DNA of 60,100 nt from Phytomonas francai (Eukaryota > Euglenozoa > Kinetoplastea > Trypanosomatida > Trypanosomatidae): contig MJCC01000005.1 of the NCBI GenBank assembly GCA_001766655.1, positions 517,147 to 577,246 on the forward strand. The letters run 5' to 3'. Below the pieces are notes generated by a model that searched no databases, was not told the origin of the DNA, and saw nothing but the letters and a program-made list of their open reading frames with translations. Below, piece after piece: positions 1 to 9,368 of the stretch (position 1 is its first letter; each line of letters opens with the position of its first letter). The position numbers and the translations under genes were made by a program.

Positions 1-293
1 CCCCCCCCTCACATACCCACACATACAGATACAGAGACACACACAACAATAATTGGACCCCGCTTTAGAATATGAACTAAGAACGACGCAAGTCAATTGG
101 TGACTCTTTCCACATAATCTTTAATACGGATGATACTCGCATCTTTTAAAAAATAAAAATAAAAATCCTTATCCTTTTTGTTTCTCCCCTCTTCTGCGTA
201 TGAATGCCGGGAAAACTCCATCGCATATCGGGAGGATTCTTAGCATTAGGTCACTTGTTTGTTCTTCCATAGTTTACGGATAGCAGACCATAT
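1..293. other. 5' flank / intergenic spacer
   Basis: AT-rich spacer. It opens with a short C run and a degenerate CA/GA microsatellite (about 1-50), followed by pyrimidine-rich stretches around 175-195 and 255-270. The latter could serve as a trans-splicing polypyrimidine signal for the first gene. No gene is visible. Confidence 0.5.
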
Positions 294-1085
294 ATGCCGT
301 TACGTCATAATGGCGGACTGAGTATCAGTGCGGCTTCGCGAAATCGCGAGCGGTGCATCGAGATACTCCAACAAAATTTGCCAGAGCCCTCGAAAGCGTT
401 TCTTTCCCAAGGGGTTCTATCCGCCAACGGCTACCGACGACAGCGCCTTTTGGAGGTAAAGGACGAGCTCAACCTCCCGCAGGACTGGATCGCGTCCGCG
501 CTCGGCGCGCTCCAAAAGGCCTGCCGCGGGATTACGCAGGCGGGTATTTTGGCCCAAACGGACTACTTCCTGTGCGCGCTTTTGCACCCCACCTTCATCC
601 CGGCGCGCCACCCGCGCGCGGCGGAGCTTCGGCGCCGCGTCGCGATGCCCGCGGAGCTCGCCCTCTGCGGGACGAGCGGCCTCGAGATCCTCCGGCAGGC
701 CCTCGAGCTCCACCAGCGGAGCGTAAAAGGCGACCCTTCGGAGCTCCTCCTCGACGTCCGCGAGGGCGCTCCCGTCGAGGGGAACGCGCGGCCCTCACAG
801 AATCCCGCGTTCTCGGGCAGCCCCCGTTCCTTAACGGTGAGTCGGTTGGCGATTTCGGATTTGGAGAGGGTGCCCATCGTGGCCGGGTTGGAGCCCTTTT
901 TATTATTTGACCCCAAGGCCTTTCCCACGCGGCAGCTGCGGAGGGGCCGGTTGGGCACCCCGCAAGAGGTTCTTCTCGCGACGACGACCGCGCTTTGCGG
1001 TGCGATTGAGCTGACAGAGGGGACGTTGGTGGTCGCATCTTTTCTCGAGCACATGCTGACCCGCAAAGAGGACGCATGCGTTTAG
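294..1085 (+). CDS. hypothetical protein, mostly helical
   Basis: An open frame of 263 codons starting at ATG and ending TAG. I do not recognise the family. The protein is Leu/Ala/Arg rich, with predicted amphipathic helices over about residues 40-150, then a low-complexity Pro/Ser/Gly stretch (about 155-175), then a second compact hydrophobic region (about 180-255). There is no clear signal peptide or membrane span. The middle (about 480-800) is far more GC-rich than the flanks, with nearly all third positions G or C. Several opposing frames are open there, but only the + frame runs from an ATG after an AT-rich leader to a stop at an AT-rich spacer, in line with all neighbours. It is probably a kinetoplastid-restricted protein. 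Existence is fairly sure, function unknown. Confidence 0.65.
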   Translation: MPLRHNGGLSISAASRNRERCIEILQQNLPEPSKAFLSQGVLSANGYRRQRLLEVKDELNLPQDWIASALGALQKACRGITQAGILAQTDYFLCALLHPTFIPARHPRAAELRRRVAMPAELALCGTSGLEILRQALELHQRSVKGDPSELLLDVREGAPVEGNARPSQNPAFSGSPRSLTVSRLAISDLERVPIVAGLEPFLLFDPKAFPTRQLRRGRLGTPQEVLLATTTALCGAIELTEGTLVVASFLEHMLTRKEDACV

Positions 1086-1744
1086 AGGACCCCGTTGGGG
1101 AGAGTTGAGTTGGATGCCATAGGGTTAGGGACCATTGGTTTTTGAAGGACTTTCACAGTTTACTCATGTCTGGACTTCCAGACGTGAGGTTGGAGAGAAA
1201 GAGAGAGAGGATCCTTTTAAAGCTTTCCACCCTTTCAAGGGATTGCGGTGGTACTTAAACAAGGAAGTGAGATTGCGTATTCAAGAAATATGGTACCACC
1301 ATTTTGGTGAAGGGTGGATATCATGGGCCTGCTCTGAACGTGAATTCTATATTCGTAGCTTGTATCAATCGCTTTGTGGTAGTACCCGATCCTGTGAAGA
1401 CCGAATGGATCGAAGAGGTAGACTATGGGAGTATGCTCCTTTTTTTTCCCCATGCATTCATTTCCATTTAGGAAGCTTTTTTTTTTTTTTTGGAAATAGT
1501 AGGGCATCTATATTGAAAATACTTATATAATAGTTGAGAAGTGTGTATATGTAGACACGGATAATCTTAAAAATATTCTTGAGCGCCTTTGATAGAAAGT
1601 GTGCGTTTTTTTCCCATATAAATTGCTACGGGACGAAAATCCAACGGGGAGGGGAGCTAAACAGGGAATTAGCACCCTCTTTCCTCCCCTCGCCCCCCCC
1701 CCCCCCCCCCAAAGAGTGTTTGCCACTGCATTGCACAGGAAAAG
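1086..1744. other. intergenic spacer with poly-C splice signal
   Basis: About 660 bases. It holds T runs near 1441-1490, probably 3' UTR of the upstream gene, and a pyrimidine block ending in an 18-base C run at 1693-1710. The first AG downstream is 1713-1714, about 30 bases before the next ATG. A 131-codon open stretch at 1135-1530 has no ATG at its head and ends in T-rich sequence, so I do not call it. Confidence 0.6.
1693..1714 (+). promoter_or_regulatory. putative trans-splice acceptor (poly-C tract plus AG)
   Basis: An 18-base uninterrupted C tract follows a mixed CT stretch and is followed after three bases by the first AG. This arrangement suits spliced-leader addition about 30 bases before the ATG at 1745. 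A pure C tract is unusual, because such tracts are usually T-rich. Inferred from position, without transcript evidence. Confidence 0.5.
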
Positions 1745-4700
1745 ATGAATCGCGCTTCAGTTTATAGTGCTTTGGCACCCAAAGTTATTCCCGGATCTAA
1801 CGGCGGCTCTGGGTCACCGGGGATCGGAAGCTTCAGCCTTGTTCAAAACAACCCCTGCTTCCCCCATCAGTCCGCGCACTACGGGGCGGAGGATCTCTTG
1901 GCCTGTAGTTTAGGGGGTTCCAACGGCGGCCCGACTATTCGTATCTTTGATATGAACAGTTTGCAGTTATTGCAAACTCTACACGGCCATCGTAGTTCAA
2001 TCACAGCGCTGCTGTGGAAGCCCCCTAGCGAGTCTTGTCTACAACATCAGCTTCTTTTGTTCAGCGGGGACGGGGAGGGGGTGGTGCATCTCTGGGACGT
2101 CGCGGAAGGCGTCCTACTCAGCAGTATTCAATTATCCTGTCGACGATCCATCCGCGTGCTTTCGTTCTTTTCCCCACAGCATCTTTTGGTGTTGACGGAG
2201 GATGCCACGAGTTTTGTCTTCGATGCGCAGCTCGCTCATCCTACCACGCTCTCGGCCATGTCCTCTCTTTTGGCAATTAAGAAGGAAGATCGGGTACTTT
2301 CACACTTCCAAAAATCTAAGCTAAACCCCCTGGGCACGTTTCTTTTGACCCTTGGCGGCCGATTGTGCGTAATCCCGCAGCTGAATTTGGTTCGGGACGA
2401 GGAGGTCGAGGTGAGGGATTTCGTACCGAACGACAGCGACGTCGAGGTGTCTGTGGTGGATGCATTTTTCAGTGAGGCTGTGGGGGACCTTCTTTACTTC
2501 GCAACATCGAGTTCGATTGAGTTGTATGACTGGAAATCTAGCATGATCTTAGAGGAGCGTATTTTTAAACTATCGGATGGCGTGAGTTTTCTTCGAATTT
2601 ATCCCTCCTCACCGGAGTTTATGTCGAAGTCCGGGGGTCCGGCTTTGCCACTTTTGTATTCCTTCGGAAGTGATCAGCGACTCGTCGCGTGGTATCCCCT
2701 GCGCTCGGGAAAGTTCACCACTGTTTCGATGGACATTTCGAGCACGCGGACCCTATCCAAGGGGGTCGTGAACGTGGTCCAGTCTGACGTGGAGAGGACG
2801 CATTTTGCGGTGCTTTTCGAGGACGGGAGCTTGTCGAAGTGGGTTTACAACACCCACACGCGCCGCTGGAAACTGACAAACTTCTACGTCAACCCCCTTT
2901 TTCGCCCGGTCTGTGCGTGTTTGCTGAGTCCCACGTCGAGCCTCTGTGTGGGGCTTGAAAACGGCCGTATCGCGATTCTGGATGCCGCGCATAATGCCCC
3001 TCTACGGCGGTTTAACCTGGCCTCCTTCGGCAATACGAAGATCGTGCGGGTCTGCGGGCATGCCGGGGGGGATGCGGTGTGGGTGGTCTCCAGCCGCGCG
3101 GTCGACGGGCGCTATCGGATTCAGGTCTTCCTCCTCGATACGCGGAGCGGCGAGGTCGTCTTCACCCTGCGCGCGCCCTCGGCGACGGCGGAGCCCACGC
3201 AGGTGAAGAAGATCGCCGCGGACCCCTCCTCCACGTATCTGCTGATCGTCTTCTGGAATTGCACCTTTGAGGTGTGGAATACGGTCGAGCGCCGGCTGAT
3301 TCGCGCGCACGCGGAGTTCGGCGTCGGCGACGTCTCCTGGGCCCCTGCGGGGATGCGGGGCCTCCTCGACGACCCCCAAGGGGACCCCCAGCTCCTCCTC
3401 GTGGTTTTCGCCGAGGGCGCCGCGGCTCTTTGGTCGGTCTACGGCGATCGCGTGGTGAAGGACGGCCCTCGAGGCGTCATCTTGAACCTCCCCGCGGGCG
3501 CCGTGAACAACTCGATGCAGTCCCTCGCCGTCGGTTCGCGTATGGTCCTCTTCGACGCCAAAGGCAGCGGCGTCGTTTTGGATTTCCACGACGGGGAGCT
3601 CGTCAGGCTGCCGTTAAAGGACGTACCGTTTAATTTGGGTCCGGTACGCTGTCTGTCGGCGCCCCCTCCGCCCGTCGAGCGCGTCGATTCTTCCGTTTTT
3701 ACGTCGAATGCACCGCCCAAACCGGGGGAGGATCCCTTGCGTAGCCTCGCGGCCGTGGTTTTCGAGGATCACTCGTTTGGGGTCTGGGATACGGCAACTG
3801 GGGATCGCGTTGGCTACTCCGCGAGCTCGATATCGGGCGTATTGATATCCGCGATTTCAATTTTCTGGATCGGCAAAGAAAATATCGCGGTTTTAGCCCT
3901 TGATGGGGCGATTTATATCACGCACTACACCCTCCGTACGGTAAACAGCAAATTTGGTTCAAGGGCATTACGTCGTCCTATGCAGAACATGGCATTTCTA
4001 CCACCATCTCATCGGATCTACTTGCAATCTTCTATCGAACTTGTCAGTATGGTAGATCTCTCCCATACCCTTTCGCCTTCAAGCACCGAATCGGAAAAGT
4101 GGAAACTGTTTTCTTCCACAGCTTCCTCGTTTCCTCCACCTTTCAGAGACAGCGCTGAGGGGAGGAAGTGTCCTTCAGCAAGTTTTATGATATTGAATAT
4201 CTCACCCGAATGCCGACCCTATCGAGGGCCCTTTGGGCAGATCATCCCCCCAGAGGTTTCTATGCTTGACGAAGAGCTTCATCTTTATCGGGAAACGATG
4301 GTGCCTTCGTATCTAAGAACTAATATTATGCAGGCCTATTTTAAACGGCGATGGGTTGACTTTTTTTACTGGGTCGCGAGGCTTTTTGGCCAGGTAGAGA
4401 AGCAGCGCTTTTGGGCTCAGGCGAGTCTTTCCAACGCGCCGGTTAACGGCCGCGCGTCTTTTCTTAGCGCCACGGCGCGACTCGCGAAGCCCGCCCCTCC
4501 CGTCGACCCCGACCTGAAGTCTTTTAAAGAAGTCCAATCGGCGTATTCTCCCTATCTCCTAGCGGACGAGTTGACGCCTTATGTGGGCGAAAGCGGGGTG
4601 CTGCTTCGGAATCGCCTCGCGCTGGTGGAGGTCCGGCGTCGGGTCTTCCAGCGACGAAAAGGCGGCGCCGAGGACGCCGCGGCTTTTCTTTCGCTCGCGC

Positions 4701-5566
4701 GCGAGCTTTTGAAGCTTAATTATCCCACGAAGGCCGTGGATCTTCTCCTCGACGCCCACCACGCGGGCCCGAATTTAAACGAGCTCTCCACGCTCGCCGT
4801 GGGCATCGCCGCGGTGAGTTCGCCGGATCGTGGGGTCGAGGAGTGGGAGGGCGGGCGCGCGCGCTCGCTGTCGTGGAATAAAAAAACGACCCCCCGCGTG
4901 AACAAAACGACGAGTTTTCTTTACGTTTCCGCGAAGCGCGCGGCGGCGGTTCATCTCGCGCGCGGGGAGGTCGAGGCGGCGGTGGAAAAATACCTCCTCG
5001 CGAGGGACCCTCACGAGGCGAGTCGGGTTCTTCAATTTCAGGGCCGCTGGCATGAGGCCGCGGCGCTGATTAAACAATTCACCCTCTCCACCAGCGACGA
5101 CGACGACGACGACGGCAAAACGGAGGAAAAGGAGGAGGCATTTCGGGATATTCTGAGCCGTTGGGCCGTGTATTGCGGGAAGGTCGGACAGCGGATGGAG
5201 GCTGCACGGATTTTTTCCCACATTCGCGATTTCAAACGCGCCCTGCAGGTGCTTTCTGAGTCCGCAAATTATCTGGATATCGCGGGCGCGCTCGCGATGG
5301 CGTTATGGCTGGAATATCACCGCCCCCCTGCAGGTTTGGAGGCAAGGCCGCATTCAGGGAAATCGACCACGCAGGATGCGGAAAGTGCGGAGGTGTTGGG
5401 GGTTTCTGAATTCGATGGGGAGCTCGCGGAGGCGATGATCACGGCCCTCGCAGATTACAGCAGCGTTTTAAGCTCCGTAGGCAACTTTGTAGGGGAGGGT
5501 TTGATCCTGGAGAAGCTTGCTTTGCTCAAAACGAGTATGAGAAGCTCGCCCAAACGAGCACCCTAA
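1745..5566 (+). CDS. WDR11-like WD-repeat / alpha-solenoid protein
   Basis: A protein of 1273 residues, close to animal WDR11 (about 1200). The N-terminal part reads as beta-propeller blades: residues ~45-75 contain a segment ending in IRIFDMNSLQLLQTLHGH, and ~95-120 has a GD-x-GVVHLWDVAEGVLL blade. More degenerate blades continue to about residue 750, including VFEDHSFGVWDTATG. The C-terminal third is helical, with solenoid-like units such as KYLLARDPHEASRVL near residue 1080 and an acidic Asp/Glu run (about 1118-1130). This two-propeller-plus-solenoid layout, the opening blade, and an FW-containing segment after the second propeller point to WDR11, a trans-Golgi/endosomal tethering component in animals. 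Coatomer- or IFT-like proteins share the layout, so the subfamily is inference. The ATG is 30 bases past a strong acceptor. The region 3040-3560 is GC-rich. Confidence 0.6.
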   Translation: MNRASVYSALAPKVIPGSNGGSGSPGIGSFSLVQNNPCFPHQSAHYGAEDLLACSLGGSNGGPTIRIFDMNSLQLLQTLHGHRSSITALLWKPPSESCLQHQLLLFSGDGEGVVHLWDVAEGVLLSSIQLSCRRSIRVLSFFSPQHLLVLTEDATSFVFDAQLAHPTTLSAMSSLLAIKKEDRVLSHFQKSKLNPLGTFLLTLGGRLCVIPQLNLVRDEEVEVRDFVPNDSDVEVSVVDAFFSEAVGDLLYFATSSSIELYDWKSSMILEERIFKLSDGVSFLRIYPSSPEFMSKSGGPALPLLYSFGSDQRLVAWYPLRSGKFTTVSMDISSTRTLSKGVVNVVQSDVERTHFAVLFEDGSLSKWVYNTHTRRWKLTNFYVNPLFRPVCACLLSPTSSLCVGLENGRIAILDAAHNAPLRRFNLASFGNTKIVRVCGHAGGDAVWVVSSRAVDGRYRIQVFLLDTRSGEVVFTLRAPSATAEPTQVKKIAADPSSTYLLIVFWNCTFEVWNTVERRLIRAHAEFGVGDVSWAPAGMRGLLDDPQGDPQLLLVVFAEGAAALWSVYGDRVVKDGPRGVILNLPAGAVNNSMQSLAVGSRMVLFDAKGSGVVLDFHDGELVRLPLKDVPFNLGPVRCLSAPPPPVERVDSSVFTSNAPPKPGEDPLRSLAAVVFEDHSFGVWDTATGDRVGYSASSISGVLISAISIFWIGKENIAVLALDGAIYITHYTLRTVNSKFGSRALRRPMQNMAFLPPSHRIYLQSSIELVSMVDLSHTLSPSSTESEKWKLFSSTASSFPPPFRDSAEGRKCPSASFMILNISPECRPYRGPFGQIIPPEVSMLDEELHLYRETMVPSYLRTNIMQAYFKRRWVDFFYWVARLFGQVEKQRFWAQASLSNAPVNGRASFLSATARLAKPAPPVDPDLKSFKEVQSAYSPYLLADELTPYVGESGVLLRNRLALVEVRRRVFQRRKGGAEDAAAFLSLARELLKLNYPTKAVDLLLDAHHAGPNLNELSTLAVGIAAVSSPDRGVEEWEGGRARSLSWNKKTTPRVNKTTSFLYVSAKRAAAVHLARGEVEAAVEKYLLARDPHEASRVLQFQGRWHEAAALIKQFTLSTSDDDDDDGKTEEKEEAFRDILSRWAVYCGKVGQRMEAARIFSHIRDFKRALQVLSESANYLDIAGALAMALWLEYHRPPAGLEARPHSGKSTTQDAESAEVLGVSEFDGELAEAMITALADYSSVLSSVGNFVGEGLILEKLALLKTSMRSSPKRAP

Positions 5567-5820
5567 ACATCCTAAGTCAGGGTAGTGGTTCGGTAAACAG
5601 ACTATATAGGGATATCCATTGACAAATGCTGAGCCAGATATGATGGCTCATGTTGTTGAACCGTGTGCAGATTCCTTGCATCTTTTTTTTTCTTTTCTAA
5701 ACGATACCTCTTTTCCATTAATCATAAAAATATGAGCACATAAAAAAGGTAAAGTGGAGAAGCACCACCGAAGGGAGTTTGCAAACGTATTATTCATGCA
5801 CAATACGGACACATAGCTAG
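5567..5820. other. intergenic spacer
   Basis: AT-rich spacer. T-rich pyrimidine stretch at about 5680-5700, then an AG-poor segment up to the next ATG. No gene seen. Confidence 0.5.
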
Positions 5821-6834
5821 ATGCGAAGTCATCGGTCTGCAAAATTTGCTGAATACCTCTCCACTTTTGCTATTTTAAATTCCATTGGAATTCATGAAGC
5901 GGTTCTGATTGAAAGACGAGATTCGTCTACTGGGGTAGGGGTTTACGTACGGGAGGCGTGTGATGCGCATACGACGCTCTTCGTCGTTCCCGCGCACCGC
6001 ATTTGCACGAGCTCCGTTCTTTCTAAACTAGGGACGAAGATTAATCTGCAATCCAACGGAGATTGGGATATCGAAAAACTTCAAGTGTTGAACAACGGGT
6101 TGATTAGTTTTTTAACAGGCCTGGAGGACGCCAAGGGGTGGATGGAGTGCGCCTGGCGAATGGCTTTGGAGCGGCATCGCAGCTATTCCCTATGGTGGGG
6201 TTGGATTCAGAGCGTGCCCGATGATAAAGAGCTAAAAAGTCTGGAGGGGGGGGTTAGTGGAAATTGCCGTGCCCTGCACCCCACTCTTTACCCTTTTTAT
6301 CTTAAAGGACGCGAAAAAATAAAAGAAGAGATCAAGCTCGCCTTTGAACTATTCTCTCAAAACAACCTGTGCCCTTCCTTTTCCAGTTTTTCATGGGCGG
6401 TGGAGATGCTTCTCTCGCGTGGGATGTTGCTGCCATGGTGCTGGCAAACGAAGGAGGGTTCAGGGGAGGCTGCGGAGGTTGAATTTGGGGTGGTGCCGTT
6501 TGTGGATTTAATTAACGGTGCGAATGATATGAATAATAATAATAGTCATATGCTCAAGGCAAATGCAGTTGTGGAAATTGCGTCCGCAGCTGAGGATTTA
6601 CCTGGGTGGTATACCACCTGGGTAGCCCAAGAAGAGCGGCGTAAAGCTCACGGGGAATCGCTTGATTTGGATGTGATTTTAAGACAGCATTTTTATCTTT
6701 GTGTGAGTTTAACGAAGCCCCTGGTAGCCTCAGAGGAGGTTATTATTTCATATCATACACCTCAGCTTTCCACAGGTGTCCTCTCCAGCAGTGAAGATGC
6801 GCTGCTATCACGGCTGTTACAGTATGGCTTTTAG
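5821..6834 (+). CDS. SET-domain protein, SETD3/Rubisco-LSMT class
   Basis: A protein of 337 residues with a split SET domain. An early segment carries a GVGVYV motif (about residues 38-44), corresponding to the G-x-G-x strand at the start of SET. A helical insert with WW and W-x-W residues follows, then VPFVDLINGAND (about 224-235), matching the (V/R)P-x-x-D-x-x-NH core. Near the C-terminus are SEEVIISYH and a final LLQYGF, matching the E-E-x-x-x-SY-G...L-x-x-YGF end of this class. Members methylate lysine or histidine in non-histone targets such as Rubisco, actin and ribosomal or elongation proteins. The His of the usual NH pair appears replaced by Gly (ING). That may reflect divergence or a changed SAM pocket. 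A C-terminal substrate-binding domain is missing or very short. Target unknown. Confidence 0.8.
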   Translation: MRSHRSAKFAEYLSTFAILNSIGIHEAVLIERRDSSTGVGVYVREACDAHTTLFVVPAHRICTSSVLSKLGTKINLQSNGDWDIEKLQVLNNGLISFLTGLEDAKGWMECAWRMALERHRSYSLWWGWIQSVPDDKELKSLEGGVSGNCRALHPTLYPFYLKGREKIKEEIKLAFELFSQNNLCPSFSSFSWAVEMLLSRGMLLPWCWQTKEGSGEAAEVEFGVVPFVDLINGANDMNNNNSHMLKANAVVEIASAAEDLPGWYTTWVAQEERRKAHGESLDLDVILRQHFYLCVSLTKPLVASEEVIISYHTPQLSTGVLSSSEDALLSRLLQYGF

Positions 6835-7174
6835 TATGCATTGTACTGCTTCTATCCTTTTCCAAACATTTTTTTTGCACTGCATAAGATTCGTATTCGG
6901 GAGGAAAAATGGTGATGTAATATTGGATAGAAAGCATTTCTGCTGACGCATGGTGTGACGATACTGTGAGCGATTGTAATTTTATTTCACATTTTTTCCT
7001 TTTTCCAATATCATTTAATCGTGCATGATAAGGTTTGGTTATCATTCCAATCTGAGCGCATAGTGTAGTGGCTTCAATTAAACCCTATTTGGACAGCACT
7101 TGTATTTTATCGATCTATATCAGCTACACAACCAAACACTAGGTGGACTTTGAAACGAAAAAAGAGAAAAGAGG
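6835..7174. other. intergenic spacer
   Basis: About 340 bases, AT-rich, with T runs at 6867-6877 and 6980-7005. No gene or clear structured RNA is visible. Confidence 0.5.
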
Positions 7175-7768
7175 ATGTCGATAGCCTATCATCGTATGAA
7201 GATGAGGCTCACACGCGGGACGGTGGAATACGTTCGCAATTTCTGCGATGGATGCAATCATGTCTTTTCCTTTTTCACTTCGCCCTTTTCCCGCCTCGGC
7301 AAGCGAATTGCGGCTGAGGCGCCGTGGGTGGTATTTGTTATTGCTTCCACCCTCGTGATGGCGGTCCCCCTGGTGAGTTACCCTTATTTGAAGCCCATTC
7401 TTGGGCGCAGCCCTCGCCATGAACAGGAGGAGGAGCGCGTGCGGTTGTGCCTACAGAAAGGTATCGATCCCTATCCGTATATGCGGCATAAAGACCTTGT
7501 TTACGGCAATAAAGCGACACTGTTTAGCTCGGAGGATCAAAACCCGAAGGAGGCCGCGTGGGAGCATACCTCGCTTCTGGAATTCCACCGTCGGAAGGAG
7601 AACCTTCGACAGCAGGTTGGTGGGGATATCGATGATACCGTGCAGAAGCTGCTCGATCTTCGCAAGCAGCAGCTTCAGCAGTTCGCCTCTCGGCGGACAC
7701 AAATTAATCAGGAGCCCAAGGACCTTATCTTTTCGGGGCGTCCGGATGCGGATAAGCTGACGTCATAA
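7175..7768 (+). CDS. small single-span membrane protein, hypothetical
   Basis: A protein of 197 residues. A basic N-terminal segment (about 1-45) is followed by one strong hydrophobic span at about residues 49-68 (WVVFVIASTLVMAVPLV), then a charged soluble part with a Gln/Lys/Arg-rich helix (about 130-175) that could form a coiled coil. The Arg-rich start before a single span suits a mitochondrial inner-membrane protein, for example a lineage-specific respiratory-complex subunit, but no family motif is recognised. The ATG follows an A-rich leader after an AG. Real gene likely; function not assignable. Confidence 0.6.
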   Translation: MSIAYHRMKMRLTRGTVEYVRNFCDGCNHVFSFFTSPFSRLGKRIAAEAPWVVFVIASTLVMAVPLVSYPYLKPILGRSPRHEQEEERVRLCLQKGIDPYPYMRHKDLVYGNKATLFSSEDQNPKEAAWEHTSLLEFHRRKENLRQQVGGDIDDTVQKLLDLRKQQLQQFASRRTQINQEPKDLIFSGRPDADKLTS

Positions 7769-8023
7769 TTTCCTTCTTATCACAGCTCTTTTACGTTTCC
7801 TTTTTTTCCATCGTGGCTGTTGTTGGGCGTGGAATTACTTTTTGTGTTATTTTTCCGGTACTTTTTCCCTTCTCTGTCTCTCTCTCTCTGTTATTCACCA
7901 TTCCGTCGTGGATTTGCGAGATTGATTGCCTCAAAGAAATCGACCCAACCTTCCTCACGAAAGGGGTTGTCGCTCAATAACCACGGCACTTCAGTTGTAT
8001 TATTCATCCCAACGCCAACCTAC

Positions 8024-8066
<43 letters not shown>

Positions 8067-8371
8067 CAAGGGGTTTCTTGCGTATTGTTTCTCCCATTTT
8101 CAAGGGAATCTCTAGTATCGTTTTCATTGAACCCGTCGTGCGGATTCTATCTATCTATCTAACTATATTGATATAGATAGATACAGTTCTATACCGCATC
8201 CTTGTGGGGCTGTGTGTGTGTGACACGTGCGCACCGTTCCCCAGCTATTTTTACCTATTGGTGCCCCCCCCCCCCTCCTCCCTCTTCCCAAACTTGCCGT
8301 GGTGGTTTTCCGCCTTTTTGCGTGCTGGTCTTTGGCGTTTTTCGTCCCTGTTTGTTCGTTCGCTTGGGGGA
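7769..8371. other. intergenic spacer with CT and TATC microsatellites
   Basis: About 600 bases holding a (CT)n tract at 8028-8064, a TATC repeat (about 8146-8160) followed by a complementary ATAG stretch (8173-8183) that could fold back, and a 12-base C run at 8264-8275. Between 8244 and 8371 there is no AG dinucleotide downstream of the C run, so the likely acceptor for the next gene is the AG at 8242-8243. Confidence 0.55.
8028..8064. repeat. (CT)n microsatellite
   Basis: About 18 uninterrupted CT units in the spacer. It could also act as a polypyrimidine signal. Confidence 0.9.
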
Positions 8372-8932
8372 ATGCTTCGTCGGGGGGTTGGGCTCCTCGC
8401 GCCGGGCGCGAGCGCGGCGGCGGCGCGTCTGCCGGCAGGCCGTCCAGTCCACAAGGGGTGGTTCCGCAATGACCTGATAATTCGGCGGAAGGGCGGGCAC
8501 CGCTCGCGGTGGGGCACCGGCGCGGAGGGCTACGGCGCCGGCGTCCCCTTCAGCGACCAGGTGAAGCTGCACTGCGTGGACAACACCGCGTGCAAACACG
8601 TCCGGCTGATCGCGAAGGCCACCGCCGAGCGCTTCGCGCACTGCCGCGTCTTCCCGGCGGTGGCCCACCGCGTCGCGCTGAATCGCTTCCGCACGGGCGA
8701 GTCCGCCCGGCAGCGGGTGCGGCCGGGGAATATCTACTGGGTTTGCCTCTTCACACGCCGCCAGACGAACACGCGGATGAGCGGGCTGCGCACCAACTTC
8801 GACCGGAATACCTGCATCCTGATGAACGACCAGCGCGTGCCGGTCGGCTCGCGCGTGATGTACACCGCGGGGAGGCACGTCAACCATAAATTCCACCTCA
8901 AGGCGATGGTGCTCGCGAATTTTTTCGTGTGA
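8372..8932 (+). CDS. uL14m: mitochondrial large-subunit ribosomal protein uL14m
   Basis: A protein of 186 residues from the chosen ATG. The frame is open further upstream to 8204, but that part is low-quality sequence encoded by the poly-C region, and 8372 is the first ATG after the likely splice acceptor. An Arg/Ala-rich start (MLRRGVGLLAPGASAAAARL) looks like a mitochondrial presequence. The uL14 fold follows: VKLHCVDNTACKHVRLIAKA aligns with the conserved V-x-D-N-(S/T)-G-x-K-x-x-x-x-I start, and FDRNTCILMNDQRVPVGSRV aligns with the RF-x-x-N-x-x-V-x-I-x-x-x-x-x-P-x-G-(T/S)-R segment. A short lineage-specific C-terminus follows. uL14 lies at the subunit interface near the sarcin-ricin loop. 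The gene is GC-rich throughout. Confidence 0.92.
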   Translation: MLRRGVGLLAPGASAAAARLPAGRPVHKGWFRNDLIIRRKGGHRSRWGTGAEGYGAGVPFSDQVKLHCVDNTACKHVRLIAKATAERFAHCRVFPAVAHRVALNRFRTGESARQRVRPGNIYWVCLFTRRQTNTRMSGLRTNFDRNTCILMNDQRVPVGSRVMYTAGRHVNHKFHLKAMVLANFFV

Positions 8933-9368
8933 TATTGGGGGGGGGAGGGGGGGCGCGTGTGTCGATCGATCGATCGATCGATATCCCCATCCCATGAGAG
9001 GTGGGCGAAGGAAGGATGGGGGGTTGCGGTCGTTTTTTTGTGGCTTCTACGGCCTTTGGGTTCGAGGGACCGGAAGTCGGCGTATTGACTGTTTTTCTCA
9101 TTTACCAGGGTCTCGCGGATCGGTAAAAACGCGTGCCGAACAGATGCTGATATTTGGTTGGTTAAAAAAAAGTTCGGCTACTTTGGATGGCTTTCATGTT
9201 AGTAAATGACTTTTCCGAAATGAGCAACTTTTATATCTATTTCAACAAATCCAACTTCATTCCTTTTCAACAACGGCAAAAAATCGAAGGGAAGGAAAAA
9301 AAAAGTATTATTTATTTGTACAAATACATTTTCACAACTTTTAATTAATTCGCCTTCATAATTTCACA
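8933..9368. other. intergenic spacer with palindromic TCGA repeat
   Basis: About 440 bases. It contains a G-rich patch right after the stop, five TCGA units at 8962-8982 (each unit self-complementary), and then AT-rich leader sequence. A 71-codon ATG frame at 8994-9209 has no recognisable content and I do not call it. Confidence 0.55.
8962..8982. repeat. (TCGA)5 palindromic microsatellite
   Basis: Five tandem TCGA units about 30 bases after the uL14m stop. The whole tract is its own reverse complement and could form a hairpin in the 3' UTR. Confidence 0.85.

Noticed and set aside
1135..1530. 131-codon + strand open stretch after the first gene
   Set aside because: Starts at TTG with no ATG at its head, ends in homopolymer-driven Phe codons, and lies in a probable 3' UTR.
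7820..8176. 118-codon frame over the CT microsatellite
   Set aside because: The Ser/Leu run is the translated CT repeat; no independent support.
8148..8183. TATC/ATAG fold-back as a structured RNA
   Set aside because: Both arms are microsatellite units, so pairing is expected by chance.
8204..8371. N-terminal extension of uL14m from the upstream ATG
   Set aside because: It would encode Pro/Phe-rich sequence from the poly-C tract. The likely acceptor AG is at 8242-8243, and 8372 is the first ATG after it.
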